Shown here: one piece after another, positions 17,771 to 27,102 of the stretch
Layout of the letters: each line of letters opens with the position of its first letter
Position numbering within the stretch: position 1 is the stretch's first letter
NCBI GenBank assembly: GCA_016927755.1
Contig: JAFGLZ010000218.1
Span: 16,470-80,469, forward strand
Source of the DNA: Phycisphaerae bacterium
GTDB taxonomy: Bacteria > Planctomycetota > Phycisphaerae > UBA1845 > JAFGLZ01
DNA: 64,000 bases
Reading direction: 5' to 3'
Program-made: the position numbers and the translations under genes
The notes under the pieces: generated by a model
What the model saw: only the letters and a program-made list of their open reading frames with translations
What the model was told of the DNA's origin: nothing
Databases searched by the model: none

Positions 17771-19368
17771 ACCATGGCGCAACGGGGCAACAGGGGGACT
17801 TACTGACTCGTCGATCCGAGGCGTCCGCGTCGCGCCGATCGCCACCGAGATCTCTCATTGCCAACGCGTTCTGGAACACACTGGCAACCGCATTCTCGAT
17901 CGTTGCCCTGTTCCTTCTGACGCCTTTCATCATCTCGCGCATTGGCATCGATGAGTATGGCATCTATCTGGCGATCATCTCGATCGGCGGCCTGGCCGGC
18001 GTCCTCGGTCTCGGTCTGGGCGAGGCCTCGATCCGCTTCGTCGCCTACTACGACGGGCGTCACGACGATGACGCCATCGGTCGAGTCGTTCAGGCCAGTC
18101 TACTCGTGCACGCCTGCACCGCCACGCTGAGCGCGGCGGCGCTGATACTGGGCGCGCGGCTCATTCTCTCGCTGCTCGAGCTCTCCGAGGCCGACGCCGC
18201 CCTCGCTGCCAACCTGGTCGTGTGGACCGCCCAGGCGTTCTGGCTTCGCTCGATCTCGGCGACGTTCCGCGCAATCCCCAGAGCGCTGCAGCGATACGAC
18301 GTCTCGGGTTACGTCGCGATCGCGGAGACCCTCTTTCGCGTCGTGGGAATCGCGACGCTGCTCTACCATGGATACGGTCTGACCGCGCTGGCGGTGTGGA
18401 ACGTGGCGGTTGCGGCCTTTGGCATGGTTCTCGACCTTCTCGCCGCGCGGCGCCTCCTGCCTTCGCTCCGATTCCTCGGCATTCCGCCGTGGTCGGCTTT
18501 TCGGGAAGTCCTGAGCTACGGCATATGGGCCTTTCTCAGCCAAGCGATGGGGATGATCTGGCAGCATGCCGACCGGCTGCTGCTGGCGGGGTTCGTCGGC
18601 GTCGGGGCCGTTGCCTACTTCGCCGTCCCGCAGGATCTGGTCCTCCGCGGCCTGCACGTCGTTGCGTCCGGCGGCGCGGTGCTCATGCCTCGGTTTAGCG
18701 CTATGGCCGATCGAGACCAACATCGGTCCCTATACGTCTCGACCACCCTGGCCTTGTTGTGCCTGACCACGGTGGTGTTCGTTCCCGTCACCGTTCTGCT
18801 TCCCGATTTTCTGAGGCTGTGGATTTCCGCCGAGTTCGCCGACAAGAGCGGGTTCGTCGGCCAGCTCATCGCGGCCTCCTGCATCCTTCGAGGGGCATTC
18901 CTCCCCTACGAATCGTTGTTCCGAGGAATCGGAAAGCCCCAGTACTACCTGGCTCTGACGGTGCTGACTTCCGGCACGCTCTTGGGCACGAGCGCTATCC
19001 TGATTCCGGTCTATGGCTTGACCGGCGCCGGCTACAGCTTCTGCCTCTCCCCCGCGTGGGGCCTCGTCGCCATCGCGCTGACCTGGCGGTGTGTTCTGCG
19101 GCAGCGCGGGCTCGGGGGGCCGGCGCGGTTCGTCGGCGTGCCGCTTTGCCTCGGTGTCCTCTGTCTTTGTCTGTCCCTCTGGCTGCGGATGCAGTGGCCT
19201 CTTCCGCTTGGGACGGTTCAACTGATCGCCCTTGCCGTCACGATGGCCGGCATGACGGGATTGACGATGTTCGGGTATGAGCGCGCGATGACGGGCCAAG
19301 AGGGCTTTTCAGGGCGGATGAGTGCTCGCCTCCGATCACTGCTGGTCCGAAGGAGAGAGACCGCGTGA
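17767..19368 (+). CDS. Wzx-type polysaccharide flippase
   Basis: 533 aa. Hydrophobic protein with about 12-14 predicted helices, starting near residue 30 after a basic N terminus, typical of the polysaccharide transporter (PST/MOP) family. Examples are LIANAFWNTLATAFSIVALF and the conserved FGIDEYG-like motif here read as IGIDEYGIYLAI. It would flip undecaprenyl-linked repeat units across the inner membrane for Wzy polymerisation. The start ATG overlaps the stop of the WecA-type gene by 4 nt and its own stop overlaps the next GTG, so translation is probably coupled. Confidence 0.9.
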   Translation: MNHGATGQQGDLLTRRSEASASRRSPPRSLIANAFWNTLATAFSIVALFLLTPFIISRIGIDEYGIYLAIISIGGLAGVLGLGLGEASIRFVAYYDGRHDDDAIGRVVQASLLVHACTATLSAAALILGARLILSLLELSEADAALAANLVVWTAQAFWLRSISATFRAIPRALQRYDVSGYVAIAETLFRVVGIATLLYHGYGLTALAVWNVAVAAFGMVLDLLAARRLLPSLRFLGIPPWSAFREVLSYGIWAFLSQAMGMIWQHADRLLLAGFVGVGAVAYFAVPQDLVLRGLHVVASGGAVLMPRFSAMADRDQHRSLYVSTTLALLCLTTVVFVPVTVLLPDFLRLWISAEFADKSGFVGQLIAASCILRGAFLPYESLFRGIGKPQYYLALTVLTSGTLLGTSAILIPVYGLTGAGYSFCLSPAWGLVAIALTWRCVLRQRGLGGPARFVGVPLCLGVLCLCLSLWLRMQWPLPLGTVQLIALAVTMAGMTGLTMFGYERAMTGQEGFSGRMSARLRSLLVRRRETA

Positions 19369-20435
19369 GGCGCCTGGTCAGACAACTGGCCGGAAGATGC
19401 GCGCGCGGCATCCTGCCGGCGGAGTGGATTCAGCGACTTCGTGACCCCGTGTTGGCGCCTGGGTACTGCCGCCGGCTGATCCAGGAGCTGGAAACCGCGG
19501 TGACCCTTGCGGCCAAGCCCGACCCGCTCGACGACGACTATTGGACGGCCGTGCTCCGCAAGTACGCGCACATCGTGGACAAGGGCCTGCAGCGGCCAGA
19601 CGCCGAAGCGGGGCATGGTCGTGAGGCCTGCCAACAGGCCGCCAGCGCGCTGGCGAAAATCACCTTGCCGACGGCGCTGAGGGATTCCTCGGTGCATTGG
19701 GCGATCGAACGGCTCCGCGACTACGAGCGACTCCAGTCCGGACAAGACCTCCCTACGGCCGAGCGCGAATGCGAAACGCGCGAGATGGAGTACGACGGGC
19801 TTCTCGCATCCATCAAGGCTCGGCGCTCGGCACGCAGTTTCCGCCGGCGGTCCGTCGATACCGAGACGGTCGGCAAGGTCGTTGAGGCGGCGCTCTGGGC
19901 GCCCAGTAGCTGCAACCGGCAAACCATCAAGGTGTTTGGCACCCATGATGCCGACCTGGCCAGCGCCTGCATGGCCACGTGCAAGGGCGCGACTTGCTTC
20001 GGAGAGTACGTGCCGTGCTTCCTGGCCTTCTGTGCGGATGTGCGACCCTACGTCATGCCGGCCGAGGCCTGGCTGCCTCACGTGGACGTCGCCTTGGGAA
20101 CGCAGAATAGCTGCCTCGCAGCGGACTCCTTGGGGCTGAGCCTCACGCTGCTCAGTTGGTGCCATCGAAGCGACGATGAGGAACGGCGGTTGCGGGAGCT
20201 TCTGGACATTCCGCCGCACTGCGGCATCGCACTGTGCGGGGCCATGGGGTATCCCGACAAGAGCGGACCGGCCCCCCTGCGAAAGCCCGTCGAGTCGACG
20301 TGCGTTCTCCGTCGCGCGTCGGCGCGAACGCACGACGTTCAGGAAGAAGGCGGGATCCCTCGTTCGCATCGGCCCGACGCGTTCCCGAAACCCGTGGATA
20401 AGGAGTCCGACAGTCTATCACCTCTTTCCTTCTGA
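19365..20435 (+). CDS. Nitroreductase-family flavoprotein with long N-terminal extension
   Basis: 356 aa from GTG 19365 (GTGA overlap with the flippase stop). The nitroreductase fold begins near residue 140 with IKARRSARSFRRR, the FMN phosphate-binding signature, and continues with AALWAPSSCNRQTIKVFG and LGLSLTLLSWC. The first 135 or so residues form a helical extension not found in minimal nitroreductases. A Cys-rich patch (CMATCKGATCFGEYVPC) lies near the centre. Members of this family occur in polysaccharide loci, often beside pyruvyltransferases as here, but their reaction is unclear; oxidoreduction of a sugar-linked group is inferred from context only. Confidence 0.8.
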   Translation: MRRLVRQLAGRCARGILPAEWIQRLRDPVLAPGYCRRLIQELETAVTLAAKPDPLDDDYWTAVLRKYAHIVDKGLQRPDAEAGHGREACQQAASALAKITLPTALRDSSVHWAIERLRDYERLQSGQDLPTAERECETREMEYDGLLASIKARRSARSFRRRSVDTETVGKVVEAALWAPSSCNRQTIKVFGTHDADLASACMATCKGATCFGEYVPCFLAFCADVRPYVMPAEAWLPHVDVALGTQNSCLAADSLGLSLTLLSWCHRSDDEERRLRELLDIPPHCGIALCGAMGYPDKSGPAPLRKPVESTCVLRRASARTHDVQEEGGIPRSHRPDAFPKPVDKESDSLSPLSF

Positions 20436-20473
20436 GGCGGTTGCCGAGTCGTCCGGTTGATCTGGAGATTATC

Positions 20474-21757
20474 ATGAAGGTCCTCGTTCTCAATCACTAC
20501 GCCCACAACAAGGGCGATCGGGCGGTCTTGTACTTCCTGACGCGCGAGTTGGCGAGGTGCGGCATCGATCGCGTCGCGGTTTCCACGAGCGATCCACACC
20601 GCCGAGCGGAGCTGCCGCCGTTCTTCGCGCGGACGGCTCAACTCGTGCCGTGGGGTTGGACCGTTACTCCGCCGCTCGAGGAAACGCTGCTTCGTCGGGG
20701 CACCTACTACCTCAAGAGCCGCTTTAGGCCCTATACGTACCCAATCGTCCGCGGACTGATGGTCAACTCCCTCGGAGGAAGCATCGGGCGCATGTTCTGC
20801 AACCCCGATTTCCGGCAAGCGCTTGAGGCCTCGGACCTGGTCCTCAGCACGGGAGGGCACCATGTCACGACGTTGCTCGCCCGGGACGCGATCTCCGGGC
20901 AGATCTACGACATGGCCCTGGCGTTGATGGCCGGGAAGCCGCTGGTGCTATGGTCTCAGTCGATCGGGCCCCTCTGCTTCGTGAATCCCAGGAACGAGGT
21001 CTTCGTCCGTCGGATCCTATCCGAAACCAGCGAGATCTTCGTGCGCGACGAGCACTCGCTGGTCGAGCTCGAACGACTCGGGATTCAAGGTCCGACGATT
21101 CGTCAAACCTGCGAATCCGTCATCGGCCTGTCGGACGTTACCGGCGGATACCTGCGGCCTTCCTGCCGCGCTGCGAGGGTGGGCATCGCCGTCTACAGCA
21201 CCAAGAACCGTTCGGAGAAGGAACACGCCCGCTACGTGCAGGCAATGTCCGACCTGGTCGATCACGTCGCCGATCGAGGCTGCAAATCGCGGTTCTTCGC
21301 GATGGAGACGCGCGGCGCGTCGAGCGACGATCGACCCCTGATTCGAGAGATCATGAGCCGTGTCCGATGCCGCGAGTCATGCGACGTGGAGGATCGGGAC
21401 CTCGATACGATGACCCATCTGTCCGAGGTCGCCCGATGCCGGCTCTTCGTCGGCCACAAGACGCATTCCGTGATCTTCGCCTTGGCCGTGGGAACCCCGG
21501 TGATCGCCCTCGCGTATCACCAGAAGACCGAGGATTTCATGAATCGATACGGACTGAAGCGATTCTGCATCCCGGACGCCAACCTGTCCGCGGAAAGCCT
21601 TGCGACCGCTTTCGATGAAGCCCAGAGCGACGTGAACGATCTCGGCGATCAGATACTCGAAGAGAGCCGAAGGCTCGGCGGACAGGTTCGTGCCGATTTC
21701 CATGACATGGTTCGAAGATGGGAGGGCGCTACGCTCCCTGTTCGAGCCGCGGTCTGA
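20474..21757 (+). CDS. Polysaccharide pyruvyltransferase family protein (CsaB-like)
   Basis: 427 aa; ATG 20474 is preceded by GGAG at 6 nt and is preferred over an upstream in-frame ATG at 20441. The N terminus MKVLVLNHYAHNKGDRAVLY carries the family's NxGD motif. The region STGGHHVT, the LWSQSIGPL segment and the late VGHKTHSVIFALAVGTPVIA are typical of the GT-B-like pyruvyltransferase fold, which moves pyruvate from phosphoenolpyruvate to a sugar as a ketal. The gene lies in the exopolysaccharide operon after the nitroreductase. The exact acceptor is unknown. Confidence 0.85.
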   Translation: MKVLVLNHYAHNKGDRAVLYFLTRELARCGIDRVAVSTSDPHRRAELPPFFARTAQLVPWGWTVTPPLEETLLRRGTYYLKSRFRPYTYPIVRGLMVNSLGGSIGRMFCNPDFRQALEASDLVLSTGGHHVTTLLARDAISGQIYDMALALMAGKPLVLWSQSIGPLCFVNPRNEVFVRRILSETSEIFVRDEHSLVELERLGIQGPTIRQTCESVIGLSDVTGGYLRPSCRAARVGIAVYSTKNRSEKEHARYVQAMSDLVDHVADRGCKSRFFAMETRGASSDDRPLIREIMSRVRCRESCDVEDRDLDTMTHLSEVARCRLFVGHKTHSVIFALAVGTPVIALAYHQKTEDFMNRYGLKRFCIPDANLSAESLATAFDEAQSDVNDLGDQILEESRRLGGQVRADFHDMVRRWEGATLPVRAAV

Positions 21758-21820
21758 CCTTCCGTGCAGCGCTTCGTGCCTGGAGATCGTCGGGTCGGAA
21801 ACCCGACGCGAGGTCAATCG

Positions 21821-22798
21821 ATGACCGATCAGCCAATGACAGCGACAGCAAGACGATGCCTCGGTGTGGAACGCGCTCCTGATCCCTGCCGGCTTCCCGC
21901 CATGCCGGACGGCGTGTCCTGCGGGGCGGTCCCGCGTTGGGACACGTCGGCGCTTCGCCATCGTCCATGCCCCACCTGCCAAGCGGACGACCCGCGCTGC
22001 CTCTGTCGACGGCCCGACGGGTTGTACGTGCATCGCTGCCCGGAGTGCGGAATGGTTTACCTGGCGGATATCCCGTCGGAAGATGACTTGTCTCGACTCT
22101 ATCGGTCCTACGGACGGTACAAGGGCTACGTCGGCCAGGGCGCCGAGCCCCGGCCCCTTACCCGATGGCAGCGGTATCTGAAGGCTCGCGGCGACTTCCT
22201 TCTGCATATCCTCGACATCGAGGGTATCGCGGGCCAGAGGCTCTGTGAGCTCGGCGCCGCCCATGGAGAGTTCCTGCAACTCGCTCGCGCCCGCGGCGCC
22301 GCCGTCTGTGGAATCGATCTGGATACCGAGGCGCGCGGATACCTATCCCGCCGACTCGGTATCGAGTCTCACGCCCATATCGCGGAGGCGGAGGGTTCGT
22401 TCGACGTGGTGTGCGCGAAGTCCGTCATGGAGCACATCGCCGATCCCGGCGGCACCCTCTCGGACATCCGAGAGCGACTCGCCGGCGACGGCAGGCTCCT
22501 GATCTCCGTCCCCAACGGCGCCAACAGCGATGTGATCGGTCCGACCTGGGCAGGCTTCCGCGTGGATCTCGAGCATCTCAACTACTGGTCCCCGGCGACG
22601 ATGGCCCGATTGCTCGGCCGCCTGGGCCTCTACGTCGAGCAGTACTGGGAGATGGGGCAATTGTGGGTGCAACGCAAATGCCGGAAAGGATCACTCCTGG
22701 AGCGAATCCGTGCCCGCGCTCTTGGCAGCAGTTCGTGGAATCCGATGTCGACCGGCCAGGCGACGCTTGCGGTCCTGGCGCGCAGGGCGGCGGTCTAG
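21821..22798 (+). CDS. SAM-dependent methyltransferase with N-terminal zinc ribbon
   Basis: 325 aa from ATG 21821 (GAGGT 6 nt upstream). Residues of about 45-80 form a CPTC...HRCPECGMVY zinc-ribbon pattern. A class I methyltransferase follows, with motif I in RLCELGAAHGEFLQLA, motif II VCGIDLD, and SFDVVCAKSVMEHIADP. The C-terminal HLNYWSPATMARLLGRLGL is typical of Methyltransf_23-type enzymes found with sugar or lipid-carrier biosynthesis. Probably modifies a sugar of the exopolysaccharide or a nucleotide sugar; the substrate is inferred from location only. Confidence 0.85.
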   Translation: MTDQPMTATARRCLGVERAPDPCRLPAMPDGVSCGAVPRWDTSALRHRPCPTCQADDPRCLCRRPDGLYVHRCPECGMVYLADIPSEDDLSRLYRSYGRYKGYVGQGAEPRPLTRWQRYLKARGDFLLHILDIEGIAGQRLCELGAAHGEFLQLARARGAAVCGIDLDTEARGYLSRRLGIESHAHIAEAEGSFDVVCAKSVMEHIADPGGTLSDIRERLAGDGRLLISVPNGANSDVIGPTWAGFRVDLEHLNYWSPATMARLLGRLGLYVEQYWEMGQLWVQRKCRKGSLLERIRARALGSSSWNPMSTGQATLAVLARRAAV

Positions 22799-22812
22799 TG
22801 GAGCGGAGAAGA

Positions 22813-24171
22813 ATGCCGAGCAAACGAAGCTACGCGGGAGGGCAGCGACCCGCTGAGAGACCGCGGTTGCTCATGTTCACCACCGGCTTCGCACCCTACG
22901 CCGCGTCCGAGAACCTCGTCAACGGCAAGCTCGCGCTTGCCCTGCTGGCGTGCGGCTATGACATCGACGTCATCTCGCGACAAGATCCCGGCTTCCAGTA
23001 CTCGAACACATGGTCTGAGCCTTGGCTGTCGCTGCGCGAGCGAACGTACGAGGCCCAATATGAAGCGGGTTCGGGAATCCTCCGGGGCCTGGACTCAGTC
23101 CGGCAAGTGTGTCGGGTCGGGCACCCGGCAGGGGGGGTCCGCTGGGCCGGGCGAGCCGCCGTCTTGGGCATGAGGCTTCACCGGCAACGTCCCTATGATT
23201 TCATCCTGTCGCGCGCGCCCTGCGACGTGGCGCACCTGCCCGCGATGTACATGGCCCGGAAGACCCAACTGCCATGGGTGGCCAACTGGAACGATCCTCC
23301 CGCGCATATCTGGCCCCCGCCATACCACGAGGACATGGGCGGGCTGACGCGGCGAATCTATCGTCGCCTCGCAACGGCCGTCTTTCGTCACGCGTCGGCT
23401 GTCACGTTTCCGTCCGAGAGGTTGCGCCAATATGTCCTGAGCCGCATGGGCCATCCAAAGGACCGGCTAACGGCGGCGATTCCGCACGTCGGCCTTTGCC
23501 GGACCTCGTTTCCCAAAATCGGAAAGCAGCGCGGCGGTCGGTTCACTCTGTGCCACGCGGGGAACCTCTCGCCCGAGCGGCATCCCGAGATCTTCCTGAG
23601 AACCCTCGCCCGCTTTGTCGAAGACCGGCGAGCCTCCGGACACGTATCCCTGGAGCTGCTGGGCGTCGACGCCGTCGGAATCGGGCCACTGGTGAGCCGC
23701 TGCGGTCTGACGAGCGTTGTGACGGCAGCGGCGCCCAGGCCGTATCGTCAGACGCTTCAACACCTGGCCACGAGGGACGCTCTGCTGATCCTGGAAGCCC
23801 CTTGTCGGGAAGGGATCTTTCTGCCCAGCAAGCTCGTCGACTATGCCCAGGTGGGTCGACCGATTCTCGGAGTCTCGCCGAAGAACGGCGTCGTCGCCGA
23901 CGCGCTCGCCCGAGGCGGGGGGGGCATCGCGGTGGATTGCCGCGATCCCAAAGAGATCTATCACGGCCTCAAGCGGCTCTACGAGAGCTGGAAGGACGGC
24001 TCGTTGGACGAGCGATACGGCTCTCGACGGCTCTATGACGCCTTCACCCCGCGAATCGTCGCGGACGCATACGAACGGCTTCTCGACCAGCTCGTCAAGC
24101 CCGTCGACGTGGCCAGATCCGCGGGGGTGTCTGGAGCCCCGGCCTCAGGAGGAACCGTGTGCTACTCCTGA
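22813..24171 (+). CDS. Glycosyltransferase, GT4-like (GT-B fold)
   Basis: 452 aa from ATG 22813; a GTG at 22798 is an alternative. The N-terminal half starts LLMFTTGFAPYAASENLVNG, the sequence pattern of donor/acceptor lobes in GT4-type enzymes, and contains WVANWNDPPAHIWPPPYHED. The C-terminal lobe has FTLCHAGNLSPERHPEIFL and FLPSKLVDYAQVGRPILGVS, where the nucleotide sugar binds; the usual E-x7-E is weak. Lies within the exopolysaccharide operon and overlaps the deacetylase gene by 13 nt. Confidence 0.85.
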   Translation: MPSKRSYAGGQRPAERPRLLMFTTGFAPYAASENLVNGKLALALLACGYDIDVISRQDPGFQYSNTWSEPWLSLRERTYEAQYEAGSGILRGLDSVRQVCRVGHPAGGVRWAGRAAVLGMRLHRQRPYDFILSRAPCDVAHLPAMYMARKTQLPWVANWNDPPAHIWPPPYHEDMGGLTRRIYRRLATAVFRHASAVTFPSERLRQYVLSRMGHPKDRLTAAIPHVGLCRTSFPKIGKQRGGRFTLCHAGNLSPERHPEIFLRTLARFVEDRRASGHVSLELLGVDAVGIGPLVSRCGLTSVVTAAAPRPYRQTLQHLATRDALLILEAPCREGIFLPSKLVDYAQVGRPILGVSPKNGVVADALARGGGGIAVDCRDPKEIYHGLKRLYESWKDGSLDERYGSRRLYDAFTPRIVADAYERLLDQLVKPVDVARSAGVSGAPASGGTVCYS

Positions 24172-24929
24172 AAGACGCGGCTCGGACAACGCGACGCTGG
24201 TGGGTGCAACGCGCAAGCGACGTGCTCTCGGAGCGGCGCGCCGTCTCCGACCTGCCGGCGCTCGTGGTGGCTCCCCACCCCGACGACGAAGTCTTCGCCA
24301 CGGGGGGGACGATCGCGCTGAAACGCGCGTCCGGCGTCCCCGTCGACGTCCTCTTTCTCACGCGCGGCGACGCCTCGCACCGGACATGCTGTCAGGGCAG
24401 TTCCGAGGAGGTCGCGGCCAACCGCCGGCGTCTGGCTCACGAGGCAGGAGGGGGGCTCGGGTTGAGCGCGGCCGAGCTGCATTGGCTGGATCTGCCGGAT
24501 GGCGGCGTGCCGCGACCCGGCACCCGTGATTTCGCGCGGGCCGTCGCTTCGGTCGAGCGTCTGCTGGAAGAGCGGCTTCCCGTGGAGGTCTATTGCCCCC
24601 ATGCGCTCGATGTCTGGCCAGACCATGTTGCGGCGAACCGAATCGTCGAGCAGGCCCTTGGCCGCGCGCGGCATGACTGCCACGGGATTCGCTATCTCGT
24701 TTGGGCCTGGCACTGCGCGCCATTTCGGCAACTGGCCCGCCTCGAGTGGAGGCGTTCGTGGCGCATCCCGTTGGGAGGCGCTTATCAGATCAAGGAAGCA
24801 GCGATGCGATGCTACCTAGAGAGCCGTAGTCCTCGCTGCGGACGCCCATGGTGCGGGGCGCTGCCCGACGGGTTCCTCGAGGCGTTTCGATGGCCGTTCG
24901 AGCTTTTCTTCCAGAACACCGGATCTTGA
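24159..24929 (+). CDS. PIG-L family deacetylase (LmbE-like)
   Basis: 256 aa from GTG 24159. Carries the zinc-site motif VVAPHPDDEVFATGG and a later His-containing region YCPHALDVWPDHVAAN, matching the PIG-L/LmbE fold that removes acetyl groups from N-acetylglucosamine-type sugars. In this operon it could deacetylate a GlcNAc residue of the repeat unit or an intermediate. The start overlaps the preceding glycosyltransferase by 13 nt. The family call is firm, the substrate inferred. Confidence 0.88.
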   Translation: MLLLKDAARTTRRWWVQRASDVLSERRAVSDLPALVVAPHPDDEVFATGGTIALKRASGVPVDVLFLTRGDASHRTCCQGSSEEVAANRRRLAHEAGGGLGLSAAELHWLDLPDGGVPRPGTRDFARAVASVERLLEERLPVEVYCPHALDVWPDHVAANRIVEQALGRARHDCHGIRYLVWAWHCAPFRQLARLEWRRSWRIPLGGAYQIKEAAMRCYLESRSPRCGRPWCGALPDGFLEAFRWPFELFFQNTGS

Positions 24930-24941
24930 CGTTGGTGAGAC

Positions 24942-26093
24942 ATGATTCGCGGTATCAGCGATACGTGGCAGTTCGACTGGATGACGGAATGGGACGAGGT
25001 CTGGGATCCCGCCTTCGTCGGGCGATGGAAGACCTGCGGCGAGCATTCGCCACAGGCCAACGTCTTCTTTGAGCCGGCGATGGTCCGCGCATGGGTAGAC
25101 ACGTATCGCAACCTGCGGGACATCCGCCCGAGGTTTCTTGTGGCTTCCCGGAACCCCAATCGGCTCGTCTTCCTTCCGCTCATCCACGACCGCGGTCGCT
25201 GGAAGGACGCGTGGCACCGGTCGATCGCTCCCGTGGGTCATTGCGAGTTCGACTACCACGATCCCATCACCTGCGGGAGCCTCGACGCGCGAGAATGGGG
25301 CGAGTTCTGGGGCGCTTTCCGCAAGGAACTGTTCGCTCGTTGGCGAGGGACGTTCGATTCGGTCGACCTGGGTCGCCAGCGGAAGCCCCCCCAGCCGGAG
25401 GCGCCTCGAGTAGACAGCGCGCCGGTCCTGGACCTGTCCGCGTATCGGTCGCTGTCGGATGTCTGGGCCGGCAAGAAGCATCGACACCTGCGTCAGAACA
25501 CCCGCCAGGCGCACAGGAAGCTTGAAGGCCGTGGCGACGTCCGCCTTCGCGGATTCGCGCCCTCGGAAGTGCCCCCGGCCCTCGATAGCCTTGGCCGGTT
25601 CGCGGCGGAGCATGCCAAACGCTGGCCCGATGCGGCCACGCCCCGACGATTCCACGAGAACCTCGTGCGGTGGTGCCTTCCAGAGGGGCTGCTCCGTCCG
25701 ACCGAGCTGACCGTCAGCGGGCTGCCCATTAGCTGGTGGATCTGCCTCCAGCATAGGGGCCGGTTGGTGATGTATCTGCACGCCTGGATACAGGCCTGGG
25801 AGGACTATTCACCCGGCAGGGTCCACCTTGCCGAGGTGATGCAGTGGGCGATCGGAGAGGGCATCTCAACCGTCGACTTCGGACGCGGGTTGGAACCCTA
25901 CAAGCTGGAATGGACGAACGAGGCCTTGCCTCTGCACACCCTTGCCTGGAAGGCGGACGGGCTCGCCCCCGCCGCGCGGCGCCTCTGGCGGAATCGCCTG
26001 CGTCCGTACGTCGTCTCGGCCAAGCGGGCCCTGACCCCCCGTCAACGAATCGACGAAACGACTTGTCTTCCCGAATGCTTGCTAAGGAGCTAG
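24942..26093 (+). CDS. GNAT/FemAB-like acyltransferase (CelD/BioF2-type Acetyltransf_6)
   Basis: 383 aa. The N-terminal part begins with WDPAFVGRWKTC and contains SPQANVFFEPAMVRAW, LASRNPN-type text and PLIHDRGRW. The C-terminal GNAT-like half has KHRHLRQNTRQAHRKLEGRG (a conserved basic stretch in this family) and STVDFGRGLEPYKLEW. These are features of the CelD/FemAB-related proteins common in exopolysaccharide loci, where they are thought to transfer acyl or aminoacyl groups to sugars. No specific substrate is evident. It follows the PIG-L deacetylase by 12 nt, consistent with deacetylation followed by re-acylation of an amino sugar. Confidence 0.8.
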   Translation: MIRGISDTWQFDWMTEWDEVWDPAFVGRWKTCGEHSPQANVFFEPAMVRAWVDTYRNLRDIRPRFLVASRNPNRLVFLPLIHDRGRWKDAWHRSIAPVGHCEFDYHDPITCGSLDAREWGEFWGAFRKELFARWRGTFDSVDLGRQRKPPQPEAPRVDSAPVLDLSAYRSLSDVWAGKKHRHLRQNTRQAHRKLEGRGDVRLRGFAPSEVPPALDSLGRFAAEHAKRWPDAATPRRFHENLVRWCLPEGLLRPTELTVSGLPISWWICLQHRGRLVMYLHAWIQAWEDYSPGRVHLAEVMQWAIGEGISTVDFGRGLEPYKLEWTNEALPLHTLAWKADGLAPAARRLWRNRLRPYVVSAKRALTPRQRIDETTCLPECLLRS

Positions 26094-26098
26094 GAGCG

Positions 26099-27070
26099 AT
26101 GCTTCCCATGTTGTCCGGAATCACCCGATCTCTGAGATGCAAAGGCCTCCGCGGAACGGCAAGGCTCGCCCGGAACACCTGCCTCTGGAACGCCATGAGA
26201 ATGGCCCGCCGGCGCCTGGCCACGATCGAGGTCCACGGATACAAGCTCACGGTCGATCTGAACGATCCCGGGCTGTCGCGGCAACTCTTCATCTACGGAG
26301 ACCGTGAGCGCGCCCTGGGGTATATCCTGCGGCGGATCCTCTCCGAAGGGATGCGCGTCCTCGACGTCGGCGGAAACATCGGATACTACCCCCTGATGGA
26401 GAGCATGCTCGTCGGGCCGAGAGGAACGGTCCACGTTCTCGAGCCCTTCCCGCCCAACTTCGAGCTGCTCGGACGGAACGTCCGTCTCAACGGGCGGCAA
26501 GACACGATCCACTGCCATCGGGTCGCGGCGCTCGACAGGGTCGGAAGGCAGCCGTTCTTCATATCGCAGGCCTCCAATCTCGGCACGATGTTCCCCGCGA
26601 CCTCCGACACGGGCACCGCCCTGGACCTGACGGGCGACGCCATCAAGGTGCCGACCGTCGATCTGGACACGTTCCTGAAACCGCTCGAGAAGATCGATCT
26701 CGTTCGGATGGACCCCGAAGGCGCGGAAGTCGCGATCATCCGTGGACTCCTGCCGAGCATTCGCGCCGGCCGATTCAACGGTCGCGTGATCACGGAGATC
26801 CACGCCAGCCGATACGACGAGACGACCAACAACTTCCGTGCCGTCCTGAGCGACGTCTTCGCCTTGGGGTATCGGGCGGAGTTCGTCACCTCCGACAACG
26901 AGCAGGCGGGACACTTCCGCGATCGCGGCTACCGCCCCGAGGTATGCCTTCAAGAGTCCAACACGGTCAGCCGGGGGATCTACACGGACGTCAAGGCGCG
27001 GGACGTGATCGACCTGGTCGGCGAGATCGGCGCTATGCGTGACCTCGTCCTGGTCAAGAGCGCCGCCTGA
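26099..27070 (+). CDS. FkbM-family methyltransferase
   Basis: 323 aa. ATG 26099 follows two good ribosome sites (AAGGAGC and TAGGAGCG); an ATG at 26075 overlaps the previous gene and is less likely. SAM-binding motif VLDVGGNIGYYPLMESMLVG, then HVLEPFPPNFELLGRNVRLN and LVRMDPEGAEVAIIRGL, the signature order of FkbM-type O-methyltransferases. These enzymes methylate sugars and small molecules in many polysaccharide clusters. A short basic N-terminal extension precedes the fold. Confidence 0.9.
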   Translation: MLPMLSGITRSLRCKGLRGTARLARNTCLWNAMRMARRRLATIEVHGYKLTVDLNDPGLSRQLFIYGDRERALGYILRRILSEGMRVLDVGGNIGYYPLMESMLVGPRGTVHVLEPFPPNFELLGRNVRLNGRQDTIHCHRVAALDRVGRQPFFISQASNLGTMFPATSDTGTALDLTGDAIKVPTVDLDTFLKPLEKIDLVRMDPEGAEVAIIRGLLPSIRAGRFNGRVITEIHASRYDETTNNFRAVLSDVFALGYRAEFVTSDNEQAGHFRDRGYRPEVCLQESNTVSRGIYTDVKARDVIDLVGEIGAMRDLVLVKSAA

Positions 27071-27102
27071 GTCCGGAGCAGCGACGCACGCCGCGAGCCG
27101 AC

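Noticed and set aside
21764..21820. Upstream GTG start for the zinc-ribbon methyltransferase
   Set aside because: ATG 21821 has a ribosome site at proper spacing and the extra 19 residues look non-conserved.
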